Positions 1 through 8,413 of a DNA stretch of 34,006 bases are shown piece after piece. The stretch spans positions 1 to 34,006 of the forward strand of contig NZ_JAFEUN010000046.1 of NCBI RefSeq assembly GCF_016900895.1. Reading direction: 5' to 3'. The notes beneath the pieces are model-generated. The model had not been told where the DNA came from. It saw nothing but the letters and a program-made list of their open reading frames with translations, and did not search any database. The stretch comes from Parashewanella hymeniacidonis. Its GTDB lineage: Bacteria; Pseudomonadota; Gammaproteobacteria; Enterobacterales; Shewanellaceae. How positions within the stretch are numbered: the first letter of the stretch is position 1; every line of letters starts with the position of its first letter. Both the position numbers and the translations under genes were made by a program.

Positions 1-1
1 C

Positions 2-81
2 TAAATCGCCTTACTCTGTGTTAAAAATAGTTTATTTAGATGACTAAATTGCACTATTTCCGCCTCGATTAAGGCGATTTA
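2..81. repeat. Nested palindromic repeat, 80 bp
   Basis: Three nested inverted repeats share one centre. A 12-bp outer arm TAAATCGCCTTA (2-13) pairs perfectly with TAAGGCGATTTA (70-81). A 7-bp middle arm AAATAGT (25-31) pairs with ACTATTT (53-59). A 6-bp inner arm ATTTAG (34-39) pairs with CTAAAT (44-49) around a 4-nt loop. RNA from either strand would fold into one long interrupted hairpin. It lies 28 bp past the tesA stop codon and has no T-tract of its own, so it looks more like a dispersed intergenic palindrome (REP- or MITE-like) than a plain terminator. It could still protect or end the tesA mRNA. Copy number cannot be judged from this window. Confidence 0.7.
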
Positions 82-108
82 TTGCTCAGCTGAATTATTA
101 AACAAAGA

Positions 109-711
109 TCAACAGCCCCTAATATTTTTAAAATAATTTTTTATAAATTCCGCAATCTTACCCTGCGCCTTTTCATTCGGGTGAATACCATCTTTTTGCA
201 TCATTTCAGGATGCGGGGCAATTTCAGTCATAAAAAACGGAATCACTGTAATCGATGAGTCTTTAGCTAAATCTTTATAGACCTGAATAAAGCTTTTGCT
301 GTATCGAGGACCGTAATTAGGTGGAACCATTACTTCACTAACTAAAACTTTGGCTTTTGCTGCTTTAGATAGTTTCACTAAATTTGTAAGATTTGATTTC
401 AGCTTTTTAGGTGAGAAGCCACGTAAACCATCATTGCCACCAAGTTCAATAAAAACCACATTAGGTTTAGTCGATTCAAGTAGGGCGGGCAGTCTACGCA
501 ATCCACCAGCCGTCGTTTCACCACTAACAGAAGCATTAATAATCTTATGTTCTTGCATTTGCTTTTGTAATTTAGCAACCCAACCTACATTTTCATCCAT
601 TCCATAGCTTGCACCTAAGCTGTCTCCGAGTATTAATATAGTGTCTGCAAAGGCGGGAGAAGCTGTTAAAGTAAACAGCACAGCCGCCAGTAATTTATGT
701 TTTAAAGGCAT
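109..711 (-). CDS. tesA: TesA, periplasmic acyl-CoA thioesterase I / lysophospholipase L1 / arylesterase
   Basis: This is an SGNH-family hydrolase of 200 residues that cleaves acyl thioesters and lysophospholipids in the periplasm. A signal peptide occupies residues 1-22 (basic MPLKHK, hydrophobic core, cleavage after SPAFA). Block I GDSLGASYG carries the nucleophile Ser31, block III is GGNDGLRG, and block V DGIHPN carries the catalytic Asp and His near the C-terminus. I chose the internal ATG at 711 because it begins directly at the signal peptide. An upstream ATG at 777 would add 22 residues that destroy the signal peptide and overlap ybbA. The ribosome site is weak. The gene is divergent from ybbA with 34 bp between starts, the arrangement known from E. 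coli. Identity is secure; substrate preference is inferred from the family. Confidence 0.95.
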   Translation of the reverse strand: MPLKHKLLAAVLFTLTASPAFADTILILGDSLGASYGMDENVGWVAKLQKQMQEHKIINASVSGETTAGGLRRLPALLESTKPNVVFIELGGNDGLRGFSPKKLKSNLTNLVKLSKAAKAKVLVSEVMVPPNYGPRYSKSFIQVYKDLAKDSSITVIPFFMTEIAPHPEMMQKDGIHPNEKAQGKIAEFIKNYFKNIRGC

Positions 712-745
712 AGCTTTGTGTTTATCAGTCTGTAAGGAACGAGTT

Positions 746-1471
746 TTGAGTGTAAATAAAGAAAAAAATCCAGCCATAAAAGTCGTCGACCTCGAAAAAT
801 CGGTAAAAACTCAAGAAGGTATGCTTAATATCCTCAAGGGCATTGACCTAGAAGTCAAGCAGGGAGATAGCATTGCTATCGTTGGTCCCTCTGGTGCGGG
901 TAAGTCAAGCTTACTTGGTTTGCTTGCGGCATTAGATACGCCGACGTCTGGTGAAGTGCTACTCGATGGGGTTGCTTTATCAAATTTAAACGAAGAACAA
1001 AAAGCGGCGTTACGTAAAGATAAAGTCAGTTTTATTTTTCAGTCGTTCATGCTGGTGGATACATTAACAGCGCTCGAGAACGTGATGTTGCCTGCTGAAT
1101 TAGCTGGTGTTAAAAACGCCAAACAAAAAGCGTTAGATATGTTAGATAAAGTTGGATTGAGCCATCGTCTAACGCATCTGCCAAAGCAACTTTCCGGCGG
1201 TGAGCAGCAAAGAGTGGCGATTGCACGAGCTTTTATCAGCGAACCTAAGGTTTTGTTTGCTGATGAACCTACTGGTAATTTGGATGGTGAAAATGGCGCT
1301 AAGGTTGAGCGTATGTTGTTTGACCTTAACGAGCAGAGTGACACAACCTTAGTTGTAGTGACACACGATATGGATTTGGCCAGCAAGTGTCATCGTCAAG
1401 TTCGAATGGAAAATGGCCAGCTTGCTGAAATAACTGAAATAGATGAAAGAGGGCGAGCTGATGGAGTTTAG
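746..1471 (+). CDS. ybbA: YbbA, ABC transporter ATP-binding protein (LolD-like)
   Basis: This is the ATPase subunit of a MacB/LolCDE-type exporter, 241 residues. Visible motifs are Walker A GPSGAGKSS (47-55), the Q-loop Gln99, the signature LSGGEQQ (149-155), and Walker B VLFADE (169-174) followed by PTGNLD, with a switch histidine in VVTHDMD. The only good start is TTG at 746, preceded by AAGGA at 734-738 with a 7-nt spacer; no ATG or GTG lies in frame near the conserved N-terminus. The frame is open further upstream to 641, but that stretch is antisense to tesA and not protein-like for this family. Its 3' end overlaps ybbP by 11 bp, so the two are translationally coupled. The pair forms the likely complex; the exported substrate is not known. 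Confidence 0.93.
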   Translation: MSVNKEKNPAIKVVDLEKSVKTQEGMLNILKGIDLEVKQGDSIAIVGPSGAGKSSLLGLLAALDTPTSGEVLLDGVALSNLNEEQKAALRKDKVSFIFQSFMLVDTLTALENVMLPAELAGVKNAKQKALDMLDKVGLSHRLTHLPKQLSGGEQQRVAIARAFISEPKVLFADEPTGNLDGENGAKVERMLFDLNEQSDTTLVVVTHDMDLASKCHRQVRMENGQLAEITEIDERGRADGV

Positions 1472-3923
1472 TTTAGCTTGGCGTTTATTCAGACGTGAAT
1501 TGCTGCAAGGTCAACTGGTGTTGATTCTATTGGCAATCACTTTGGCTGTGTTGTCAGTTAGTGGTTTATCCAGAGTCAGTGAAAGATTACAAACGGCCAT
1601 TTCTGGTGAAGCCAGTAAGTTTATTGCCGCAGATAGAGTGATAGATTCGCCAGTTAAATTGGATACAACCATTCTTAAAAAGGCAGATGAGCTAGGCTTG
1701 CAGCGTGTGACCAATATGGAGTTTCAGTCTATGGTCTATGCGGGTGATGAGTTTCAATTGGTTACCATTAAAGCGGTTGGAGACAAATATCCACTAAAAG
1801 GTAAAATTGAGCTTTCATCTGGTGATGCTAAAGGCTTGCCTAAGTTAGGTTCTGTTTGGTATGAAACTCGTTTAGCGGGGTTACTCGATCAACCCAAGCA
1901 AATCGAAATTGGTCTGTCTAATTTCAACATGGCAGCACGAATTTCTCGGCTTCCCGATGCAGGCTTTAATCCTTTTGCTTCTGCCCCCGTGGTATTGATG
2001 CGCATTGAGGATGTGGATAAAACTCAGATTATTCAGCCCGGCAGTCGTATTAAATATGTTTATCAGTTTACGGGTTCAGATGATCAATTAAAATCATTTG
2101 AAACCTTTGCTAAACCACTTTTGAACAGCACTCAAGATTGGGAAGATGTCGAAAGTGGTGATTCCCCATTGGCTGGTGCAATTAAACGTGCAGAGCAGTT
2201 TTTGTTATTAGCCAGTTTGTTAGGTATTGCCTTGGCATGTACTGCAATTGGTATTGCTGCTCAACGTTATTGCCAACGTCACTATGATGCTGTAGCCATG
2301 CTAAAAACCTTTGGTGCAAGCGCTAAACAAATTCGCTTTATCTTCAGCTTTCACTTGTTGTTAATCTGTATATTAGGTATTGCGCTTGGTTTATTGGGTG
2401 GCTGGTTACTCGATATCAGTTTAACCGCATTTTTACCCGCAGATATCGCAAGTTATGATCCGTCCATGACCCGACCCATTGTACTCGGAGTCAGTACTGG
2501 TTTGCTCAGTGCCTTTATGTTTTCAGCTTACCCTCTGATGCGTTTATTGAGCATCCCGCCGTTGAGAGTATTGCAACGTCAATTACAACATATCCCAATT
2601 GGTCAGTGGCTAAACGTGGTTCTGAGTTTAACGGCACTGGGCGCTTTAGGTTATATCTATTCCAAAAACCTGACTTTGACGTTGATTGTGATGTCTACGG
2701 TTGTGGTATTAGCAATGTTGTTAATGCTGGTGGGTTATATCATGATCCGTTTAGGGCATGGTGCTGGTTTAAAAATCAGTAATCCGCTGCAACTTGCTCT
2801 CGCTGGCTTAAGACGAAGAGCAAGACAAAATGCGGTACAACTTGTGGGCTTTAGCTCTGCGCTGGTTTTACTGCTAACCATCTTTGCACTAAGACAAGAC
2901 TTATTAGAGGAGTGGCAGCAGCAGTTACCTGAAAATGCACCCAATTACTTTTTGGTGAATATTGCTCCAGAAGACACAACACCGTTGGAAACCTTCTTTA
3001 ATAAACATCACTTAAAAGCGACTGATATTTATCCTGTGATTCGAGGTCGAATGACGGCCATTAATGGTGAAAAGTTTATTACCAAAGCAGAACAAAATAC
3101 TGGTGAAAAAGGGCGTGTGGGATTTCATCGCGAGCTCAACTTAACTTGGCGTGATGCATTACCTCCCAATAATGATATTTTAGAAGGGCATTTTAATCAA
3201 AAGCCAAATGAAGTGTCTGTTGAAGAGGGCGTAGCTAAACGTTTGGGTTTGAAGCTTGGCGATACTGTGACTTTTACGATAGATCAGCGAGATGTGACCT
3301 CGACAGTGGCCAGTATTCGAAAAGTGCATTGGGAAACCTTACAACCAAACTTCTTTATGATCTTTACTAAAGAAACGCTGTCTTCATTTGCCTATACATC
3401 AATTGCAAGTTTTCACCTCGATGGTGCTACGGCAAGCAAGGATGATGTTGTCCTTGAGTTGATTAAACAATTCCCTACTATTTCGATTATTGATGTCGGC
3501 GCTATGGTTGAACAGTTAAGGCAAATTATTGATCAAGTATCGCTTTCATTAACACTGGTTTTGGTGCTGGTTATTCTCGCAAGTTCACTTGTGTTAATTG
3601 CACAAACTGAAGCCGGTATGGCAAGCCGTAAACGTGAGTTAGCCGTGTTACGAACATTTGGTGGCTCAGGTTGGTTATTAAGATCATCAACCGTGCTTGA
3701 GTTCGGTATTCTGGGTGCTGTAGCTGGATTACTAGCGGTTTGGGTTGCAGAATTTGCGCTTTACTTACTTAAAACTCAAGTATTCGAACTTAATGTATAT
3801 ATGCATTGGGATTGGTGGCTAGTTGCACCAGTTTCAGGGGCGATAGTTGTTGCGATACTCGGGTTATGGCGTTGTTGGCAATTACTTTCTCAAAACTGCT
3901 CAAGCTTACTGCGTGAAAGTTAA
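1461..3923 (+). CDS. ybbP: YbbP, ABC transporter permease with two FtsX domains
   Basis: The protein has 820 residues, close to E. coli YbbP (about 804). An N-terminal transmembrane helix (about 10-32) is followed by a periplasmic domain. Three to four helices then form the first FtsX/MacB permease module (about 245-375), with further helices in the middle (about 385-435). A second periplasmic domain leads to a C-terminal FtsX module (about 695-810) containing the typical RKRELAVLRTFGG coupling segment; the first module carries the similar AVAMLKTFGAS. I chose ATG 1461 (MEFSLAWRLFRREL) over ATG 1443, since the family begins at this point and a GAGGG purine run precedes it. It works with YbbA. 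The neighbouring thioesterase suggests a role in lipid or envelope handling, which is inference. Confidence 0.92.
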   Translation: MEFSLAWRLFRRELLQGQLVLILLAITLAVLSVSGLSRVSERLQTAISGEASKFIAADRVIDSPVKLDTTILKKADELGLQRVTNMEFQSMVYAGDEFQLVTIKAVGDKYPLKGKIELSSGDAKGLPKLGSVWYETRLAGLLDQPKQIEIGLSNFNMAARISRLPDAGFNPFASAPVVLMRIEDVDKTQIIQPGSRIKYVYQFTGSDDQLKSFETFAKPLLNSTQDWEDVESGDSPLAGAIKRAEQFLLLASLLGIALACTAIGIAAQRYCQRHYDAVAMLKTFGASAKQIRFIFSFHLLLICILGIALGLLGGWLLDISLTAFLPADIASYDPSMTRPIVLGVSTGLLSAFMFSAYPLMRLLSIPPLRVLQRQLQHIPIGQWLNVVLSLTALGALGYIYSKNLTLTLIVMSTVVVLAMLLMLVGYIMIRLGHGAGLKISNPLQLALAGLRRRARQNAVQLVGFSSALVLLLTIFALRQDLLEEWQQQLPENAPNYFLVNIAPEDTTPLETFFNKHHLKATDIYPVIRGRMTAINGEKFITKAEQNTGEKGRVGFHRELNLTWRDALPPNNDILEGHFNQKPNEVSVEEGVAKRLGLKLGDTVTFTIDQRDVTSTVASIRKVHWETLQPNFFMIFTKETLSSFAYTSIASFHLDGATASKDDVVLELIKQFPTISIIDVGAMVEQLRQIIDQVSLSLTLVLVLVILASSLVLIAQTEAGMASRKRELAVLRTFGGSGWLLRSSTVLEFGILGAVAGLLAVWVAEFALYLLKTQVFELNVYMHWDWWLVAPVSGAIVVAILGLWRCWQLLSQNCSSLLRES

Positions 3924-3943
3924 TGTATTAGGTTTATAACCTT

Positions 3944-3973
3944 AAATGCCTCATGCTATTTTGGGGCGTTTTT
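3944..3973 (+). terminator. Intrinsic terminator after ybbP
   Basis: AAATGCCTC (3944-3952) pairs with GGGGCGTTT (3963-3971), nine pairs including two G-T wobbles, around a 10-nt loop. The hairpin runs into a TTTTT tract (3969-3973). It starts 21 bp after the ybbP stop codon and overlaps the last codons of the convergent MocR-type gene, so the two genes share 3' sequence. Confidence 0.65.
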
Positions 3974-5392
3974 ATTTAACTCGACGATTAAGTCTGCCAA
4001 GGTTTTAATCGCTTTTATATGCTTTTCATTACACTCAAATGAAGAGTTGAGCCTAAAGCAGTTTTGAAATTGTTTCGTTAACGAGAACATAGCGCCTGGT
4101 GCGATACTGATATTTTTCTCTAAAGAAGCAGAGTAGAGGTATCTAGCATCTATATGTTCAGGTAACTCTACCCAAATAAAATATCCTCCTTCTGAATAGT
4201 TAATTTTTACGTATTTAGGCATGTGTTCATTGAGAACTTTCCAGAGCGCAAACTTTCTTTGTGCTAAGGTTTTTCTTAACAGGCGTAGATGCGTTTCATA
4301 GCTTCGGGTGGTTAAATAATTCGTTAGTGCGAGCTGCATGGGTGCACTTGCAGCCATTGTTGACATCAATTGTAATTTTTGAATTTGTTCAGCTTTTGCA
4401 CCTGCCGCCACCCAACCAATTCGAAAGCCTGCGACTAAGGATTTAGAAAATGAAGAGCAATGTAATGTCATGTCTCTGTGATCGAATGCTTTAGTTGGTA
4501 ATGGCTTCTTACTTCCTGCATACAGTTCATGATAAACGTCATCTTCAATGAGATAAACTTTGTGCTTACTCAATAATCGTGACAGTTGTTGCTTATTCTC
4601 ATCAGGAAGCGTAAAGCCCATTGGGTTTTGATGATTGGTCATTAGCCAGCAAGCTTTAACATTATGGGACTTTAAAGCTACTTCAAGTGCTTTTAAGTCG
4701 ATGCCTGTTTGTGGGTGAGTATGAATTGAAAGTGCTCTCAGCCCCAGTTTTTGTAATGATTGTAATGAACCATAGAAACTTGGAGATTCAACAATCACCC
4801 AATCCCCGGGAGTCGTCACTGCTTGCAAGCACAAATTTAACCCTTCTAGTGCACCTGAAGTGATGACGATTTCATCCGGTGACACACTCATACCTTGGGC
4901 GGCATATCTTTGGGAAATAATGTGACGTAAATCTTCATTACCAGGAGGGAAGTTATCGATCATGGCTGAAGCTGGCATTGTACGAGCTGCATTTGCAAGA
5001 GAACGATTGATTTGAGCCCGAGGGTACAAGGATGCATCAGGATATACCGAACCAAAATTAATTAAGTTAGGACGCCGACTGTTCTGTAAAACATCAAAAA
5101 TAATATCGTTAATATCAACTTTTTCAATAGCTTCAAAATCTGGATTAGTCCTCTTATAAGCAGGCTGGATAATCTTAGGCGCTACGACATACCCAGAACG
5201 GGAATGTGAAACGATAACGCCTTGACTTTCTAGAGCTTGATAGGCATTCAAAACCGTCATCAAACTTAGCCCAGAAATTTGGGTTTGTTTTCTCAGAGAA
5301 GGTAGCTTTTCACCAATCTCCCAAACACCATCATTTATCTGAGTGATGATACTTTCCATTAACTCTTCGTACTTGGCCATTTTACTACTCAT
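3956..5392 (-). CDS. MocR-family (GntR/aminotransferase) transcriptional regulator
   Basis: This 478-residue protein has the classic MocR layout. A GntR winged helix-turn-helix occupies about residues 5-73 (GEKLPSLRKQ and SLMTVLNAYQALESQGVI are the recognisable parts). A short linker leads to a fold-type I aminotransferase domain from about 110 to 470. The PLP-binding lysine is K317 in SSFSKSLVAGFRIGW, and the upstream aspartate lies in YLIEDDVYHEL. Such proteins use bound PLP or an amino-compound adduct as the signal. This one is not demonstrably PdxR, since no pdxST is nearby. It is divergent from deoC across a 135-bp gap with a palindrome, so control of itself and of deoC is the simplest reading (inference). 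The true ligand and target are unknown. Confidence 0.92.
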   Translation of the reverse strand: MSSKMAKYEELMESIITQINDGVWEIGEKLPSLRKQTQISGLSLMTVLNAYQALESQGVIVSHSRSGYVVAPKIIQPAYKRTNPDFEAIEKVDINDIIFDVLQNSRRPNLINFGSVYPDASLYPRAQINRSLANAARTMPASAMIDNFPPGNEDLRHIISQRYAAQGMSVSPDEIVITSGALEGLNLCLQAVTTPGDWVIVESPSFYGSLQSLQKLGLRALSIHTHPQTGIDLKALEVALKSHNVKACWLMTNHQNPMGFTLPDENKQQLSRLLSKHKVYLIEDDVYHELYAGSKKPLPTKAFDHRDMTLHCSSFSKSLVAGFRIGWVAAGAKAEQIQKLQLMSTMAASAPMQLALTNYLTTRSYETHLRLLRKTLAQRKFALWKVLNEHMPKYVKINYSEGGYFIWVELPEHIDARYLYSASLEKNISIAPGAMFSLTKQFQNCFRLNSSFECNEKHIKAIKTLADLIVELNKNAPK

Positions 5393-5419
5393 TAAAACTG
5401 TTATAGGTTAAAAATCGAT

Positions 5420-5457
5420 TTCTGTATCTATTACAGAATCTACTCTATTTCTATAAT
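5420..5457. promoter_or_regulatory. Palindromic operator and -10 element between the MocR gene and deoC
   Basis: TTCTGTA (5420-5426) and TACAGAA (5432-5438) form a perfect 7-bp inverted repeat around TCTAT. Fourteen bases downstream lies TATAAT (5452-5457), a perfect -10 hexamer for the deoC direction. No good -35 hexamer stands 16-18 bp before it; the right arm of the palindrome occupies that zone. This suits a promoter needing an activator, or one blocked by a repressor. Assigning it to the neighbouring MocR protein is inference. Confidence 0.55.
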
Positions 5458-5527
5458 CCGCATCAAGAATTGAAAGGGATATTTCAGAAGAATTGTAGAT
5501 ATTATTTTTGATGCTGGAGAACACATT

Positions 5528-6307
5528 ATGAAAAACAACAAGTATTACGCACAACAATCAATTGCACTTATGGATCTGACTCTTTTGGACCATACCGTAG
5601 CAGAAAGTGACATCATTGCACTGTGTAAACAAGCGAAAACAGAGTCAGGAACTACAGCTGGGATATGTATTTACCCTCAATTTATTCCTGCAGCTAGAAA
5701 GCAGCTCAAGGAGCAAGGTACACCACATATTCGGTTAGTTACCGTAACCAATTTTCCTAATGGCGGTGATGATATTGAAATCGCTGTTAGGGAAACCAAA
5801 GCGGCACTTGAGTACGGTGCTGACGAGATAGATGTAACGTTCCCATATAGAGCTCTTATTGCGGGTAATGAAGAGATTGGATTCAAGCTTTTAGCTACGT
5901 GCCGAGATGTGATTGGTGATAAAGCGTTAATGAAGGTCATTATTGAATCTGGTGAATTACAGGATGAATCCCTTATTCGTAGAGCTACCGAAATCTCAAT
6001 AGAGGCGGGCACAGACATGGTAAAAACGTCTACGGGAATGGTTGATGTTAATGCAACCCCTGAGGCAGCTAAAACCATGCTCAATGTGATTAAAAATATG
6101 AATGTTCAAGGTCGTGTGGGATTCAAGGCATCTGGTGGGGTACGTACAGCGGAAGATGCGAAGCAGTATATAGATATGGCAACAGAGTTATTTGGTAAAG
6201 AGTGGAGTGAACATCCCGAAAAGCTGCGTATTGGTGCATCAGGGCTCTTGAATAACGTGCTGGGTTTGTTAGGGCATAAAACCAAAGCAGCCACAGCTGG
6301 TTACTAA
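5528..6307 (+). CDS. deoC: DeoC, 2-deoxyribose-5-phosphate aldolase
   Basis: The enzyme splits 2-deoxy-D-ribose 5-phosphate into glyceraldehyde 3-phosphate and acetaldehyde in the cytoplasm, a step of deoxynucleoside breakdown. It has 259 residues, the same length as the E. coli enzyme, and is a TIM barrel. The Schiff-base lysine is K166 in MVKTSTG, the proton-relay lysine is K200 in GFKASGG, and D102 lies in DEIDVTFP. GGAG stands 10 nt before the ATG. The usual partners deoA, deoB and deoD are not beside it; the gene stands alone between a MocR-type regulator and an alternative oxidase. A CytR/DeoR-type setting is therefore not evident. Function is secure; the unusual setting is noted separately. 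Confidence 0.96.
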   Translation: MKNNKYYAQQSIALMDLTLLDHTVAESDIIALCKQAKTESGTTAGICIYPQFIPAARKQLKEQGTPHIRLVTVTNFPNGGDDIEIAVRETKAALEYGADEIDVTFPYRALIAGNEEIGFKLLATCRDVIGDKALMKVIIESGELQDESLIRRATEISIEAGTDMVKTSTGMVDVNATPEAAKTMLNVIKNMNVQGRVGFKASGGVRTAEDAKQYIDMATELFGKEWSEHPEKLRIGASGLLNNVLGLLGHKTKAATAGY

Positions 6308-6322
6308 CTTATTACTTCTAAT

Positions 6323-6352
6323 GATGGGTGTGTCGGAATATACACACCTATC
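6323..6352. promoter_or_regulatory. 11-bp inverted repeat between deoC and aox
   Basis: GATGGGTGTGT (6323-6333) pairs with ACACACCTATC (6342-6352) with one G-T wobble, around an 8-nt loop. No T-tract follows at once; the next run of T comes 11 bases later. It may be a weak terminator for deoC or an operator for the aox gene, which starts 40 bp downstream. The sequence alone does not decide. Confidence 0.45.
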
Positions 6353-6392
6353 GAAATGAAATTTTTCCTATAGACAGATGTTAGGAATTGAA

Positions 6393-7028
6393 ATGACTGT
6401 ATTTAAATTAGAGCATCGAACACCGACTAAACTTTCCGAGAAAGTAGCATATAAAATCACTCAAAGTTTAAAGTTTATTTTGAATGTATTTTATGGCACT
6501 CAATATGCTAAAAGAGCCGTTATTCTGGAAACCATTGCAGCTGTGCCTGGTATGGTTGCAGGGATGTTTAATCACTTAAAAGCTTTGCGCAGAATGAAAG
6601 ACGATGGCGGCTGGATACGTGATTTACTTGATGAAGCTGAAAATGAGCGAATGCATTTGATGATCTTCCTTGAAATTGCAAAACCAAGCTGGGTCGAGCG
6701 CTTACTGGTTTTTCTAGGGCAAGGTGCGTTCATTCTAGTTTATGGCTTTATTTATCTATTTACACCTAAAATTGCACATAGAATTGTAGGTTACTTCGAA
6801 GAAGAAGCGTGTAAAAGTTACAGCGATTATATTGAACAAGTCGATTTGGGTAATGTTGATAATATTGGAGCGCCTGAGATTGCAATTAACTACTATGGGC
6901 TCAGCGAAGCGGCTAAATTAAAGGATGTACTTTTAGCTGTCAGGGAGGATGAAGCTAAGCACAGAGATAATAATCACGCTTATTCGGATGCGTATGAATC
7001 AAATCAATTGCCAGAGCATCAAAATTGA
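6393..7028 (+). CDS. aox: Alternative oxidase (AOX), cyanide-insensitive ubiquinol oxidase
   Basis: AOX is a membrane-surface diiron enzyme that passes electrons from ubiquinol to oxygen without pumping protons. The 211-residue protein has the four family ligand motifs in order: E46 in LETIAAVPGMVAG, E85 and H88 in EAENERMHL, the EEEA motif (136-139), and E187 and H190 in REDEAKHRD. Two hydrophobic helices (about 48-60 and 103-124) fit interfacial membrane binding. I prefer ATG 6393 because AGGA stands 7 nt before it; ATG 6378 would put that ribosome site inside the gene. AOX is patchy in gammaproteobacteria. In Vibrio relatives it responds to nitric oxide; whether the same holds here is unknown. 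No accessory gene is adjacent. It may be transcribed with deoC, since the gap is only 85 bp. Confidence 0.93.
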   Translation: MTVFKLEHRTPTKLSEKVAYKITQSLKFILNVFYGTQYAKRAVILETIAAVPGMVAGMFNHLKALRRMKDDGGWIRDLLDEAENERMHLMIFLEIAKPSWVERLLVFLGQGAFILVYGFIYLFTPKIAHRIVGYFEEEACKSYSDYIEQVDLGNVDNIGAPEIAINYYGLSEAAKLKDVLLAVREDEAKHRDNNHAYSDAYESNQLPEHQN

Positions 7029-7113
7029 ACTCAGAAAGCTCAACGTGTCCTCCTGGTACCTAGCTTTGCTGTATTTGATGGTTTCAATCGGGCTGAGTAC
7101 GAGTTAAGAGTAT

Positions 7114-7162
7114 AAAGAACTGTTGTTTTATGACGTATAGAAATAAAGAAATAGTTCTTTTT
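7114..7162 (+). terminator. Possible terminator downstream of aox
   Basis: AAAGAACT (7114-7121) pairs perfectly with AGTTCTTT (7153-7160), ending in a TTTTT run (7158-7162). The 31-nt loop is long for an intrinsic terminator, so this is only a candidate. Apart from this and a weak AAAGCT/AGCTTT pair just after the aox stop, I see nothing in 7029-7259. Confidence 0.35.
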
Positions 7163-7259
7163 AAACATATGGTTAATGGTTTTTTAGATAAGTAGAGAAA
7201 CCCACTTTTTGTTGGCTTAATAAAGATAAGTAGTGATTAAAAGGTTACTCATTTATTTT

Positions 7260-8410
7260 ATGTCTGAATCGCTGAAATTATCTCTCTCCGCACAATCAAT
7301 CAATGAGTTAGTTCACATCGCTACAGATCATTCCACTTTGACCGGCTGCAACCAGACTGTGCAATAGAAAGGTCGGATGGTTCTACTTTTGAATATACTG
7401 TTTCTTTTTTTGGCCGAAAGGTAGCTGAAGTAACTGATTCTGGATTAGATTTTTTCGTAGAACACCAAGCAATAGACGATGAGAGTGAGATTATCTGTTT
7501 AATAAATTTCTTGATAAAACACTCTTCGAAGAAACTGCTCATACTTCAAAGGAAGATCATGATCAGAAACAGGTTTTTAAACTTAAAGAAGGTACTGAGA
7601 TCAGTGCTAAACATGTTGGTTTTAAACAATTTGTTCTTCAGGGTAATCCCCAAAAGCATTCAGAGCCTATATTAACAAATCACTTTGAGAGTAAACGCGA
7701 GCTAGGGTACAAAAGAAGCGTCAGTATGGGGGAGCAACAGAAAAACGGCTATCCTGAACCCGCAGATCTTAAAGATTGGGTTAACCAGGCGAGCAAACGA
7801 GTATATGAAATTGGTTACCAGTTAAAGTTGTACTTGGATGTAAAAGACATTTTATTCTCACCGTATCACAATGAAGTGAGTTTCCCCGAAGAACTTCCCG
7901 TTCGGCGTTCCTCAACAAGAGAATATGCTTTATTATAACTCTCAAATGATTGCTAGAATCAAGACATATGTCACTTTGGGGCACAAAATCTCTTTACTGG
8001 AGTAAAAGAGGAATGGGAGGTAGTTCTGTATCGCTTGCTATTGAGATCCTGGTTACATAATTCAGACAAAGTATCGAAAGAACAACAAGATTTTGAGAAG
8101 TATACAATATATAGTTTCATGTTTTCAAAACGAGATCTATTAGTAACTAAATCCGAAGTGGATGCTAAAGTTAGTGCCGAAAGTTAAACCCACCGATTTA
8201 AACCAGTCAATTTCGGTTGTTGATAGAGCTACAAAGCTGAGTAATTTGAGCGACAAGCTTGAGCCTGAGCCATTTGAATTAAACGAAAATATCCTATTTG
8301 AATCAGAAACTTCAGATGACGACGAACCCAACGTTGACTTACCACCCGTAAATGAAGCTGAATTACCATCCGCAAATGAAGATGATTTACAATTTGAATT
8401 CTTTGATTAA
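7260..8410 (+). pseudogene. Frameshifted remnant of one unrecognised gene
   Basis: Protein-like sequence runs through six consecutive segments in changing frames: ATG 7260 to a stop at 7367; about 7340-7494 (residues like DRLQPDCAIERSDGSTFEY); 7495-7938 (LFNKFLDKTLFEE, ending at TAA); 7925-8005 (MLYYNSQMIARIKTY); about 7970-8187 (EEWEVVLYRLLLRSWL); and 8162-8410, with a strongly acidic tail ending LQFEFFD. Adjacent segments join with one- or two-base shifts and have similar composition, so a single ancestral protein of about 380 residues is the simplest reading. I do not recognise the family and propose no function. The last segment alone (82 residues) could still be made as a small acidic protein. 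Sequencing indels are an alternative to true decay. Confidence 0.6.
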
Positions 8411-8413
8411 TTC

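Noticed and set aside
641-745. ATG start 35 codons earlier for ybbA
   Set aside because: That stretch is antisense to the tesA signal-peptide region and is not LolD-like; TTG 746 has an AAGGA site.
7321-7542. 73-residue minus-strand frame in the degraded region
   Set aside because: The plus-strand segments give more protein-like sequence that continues across the whole region.
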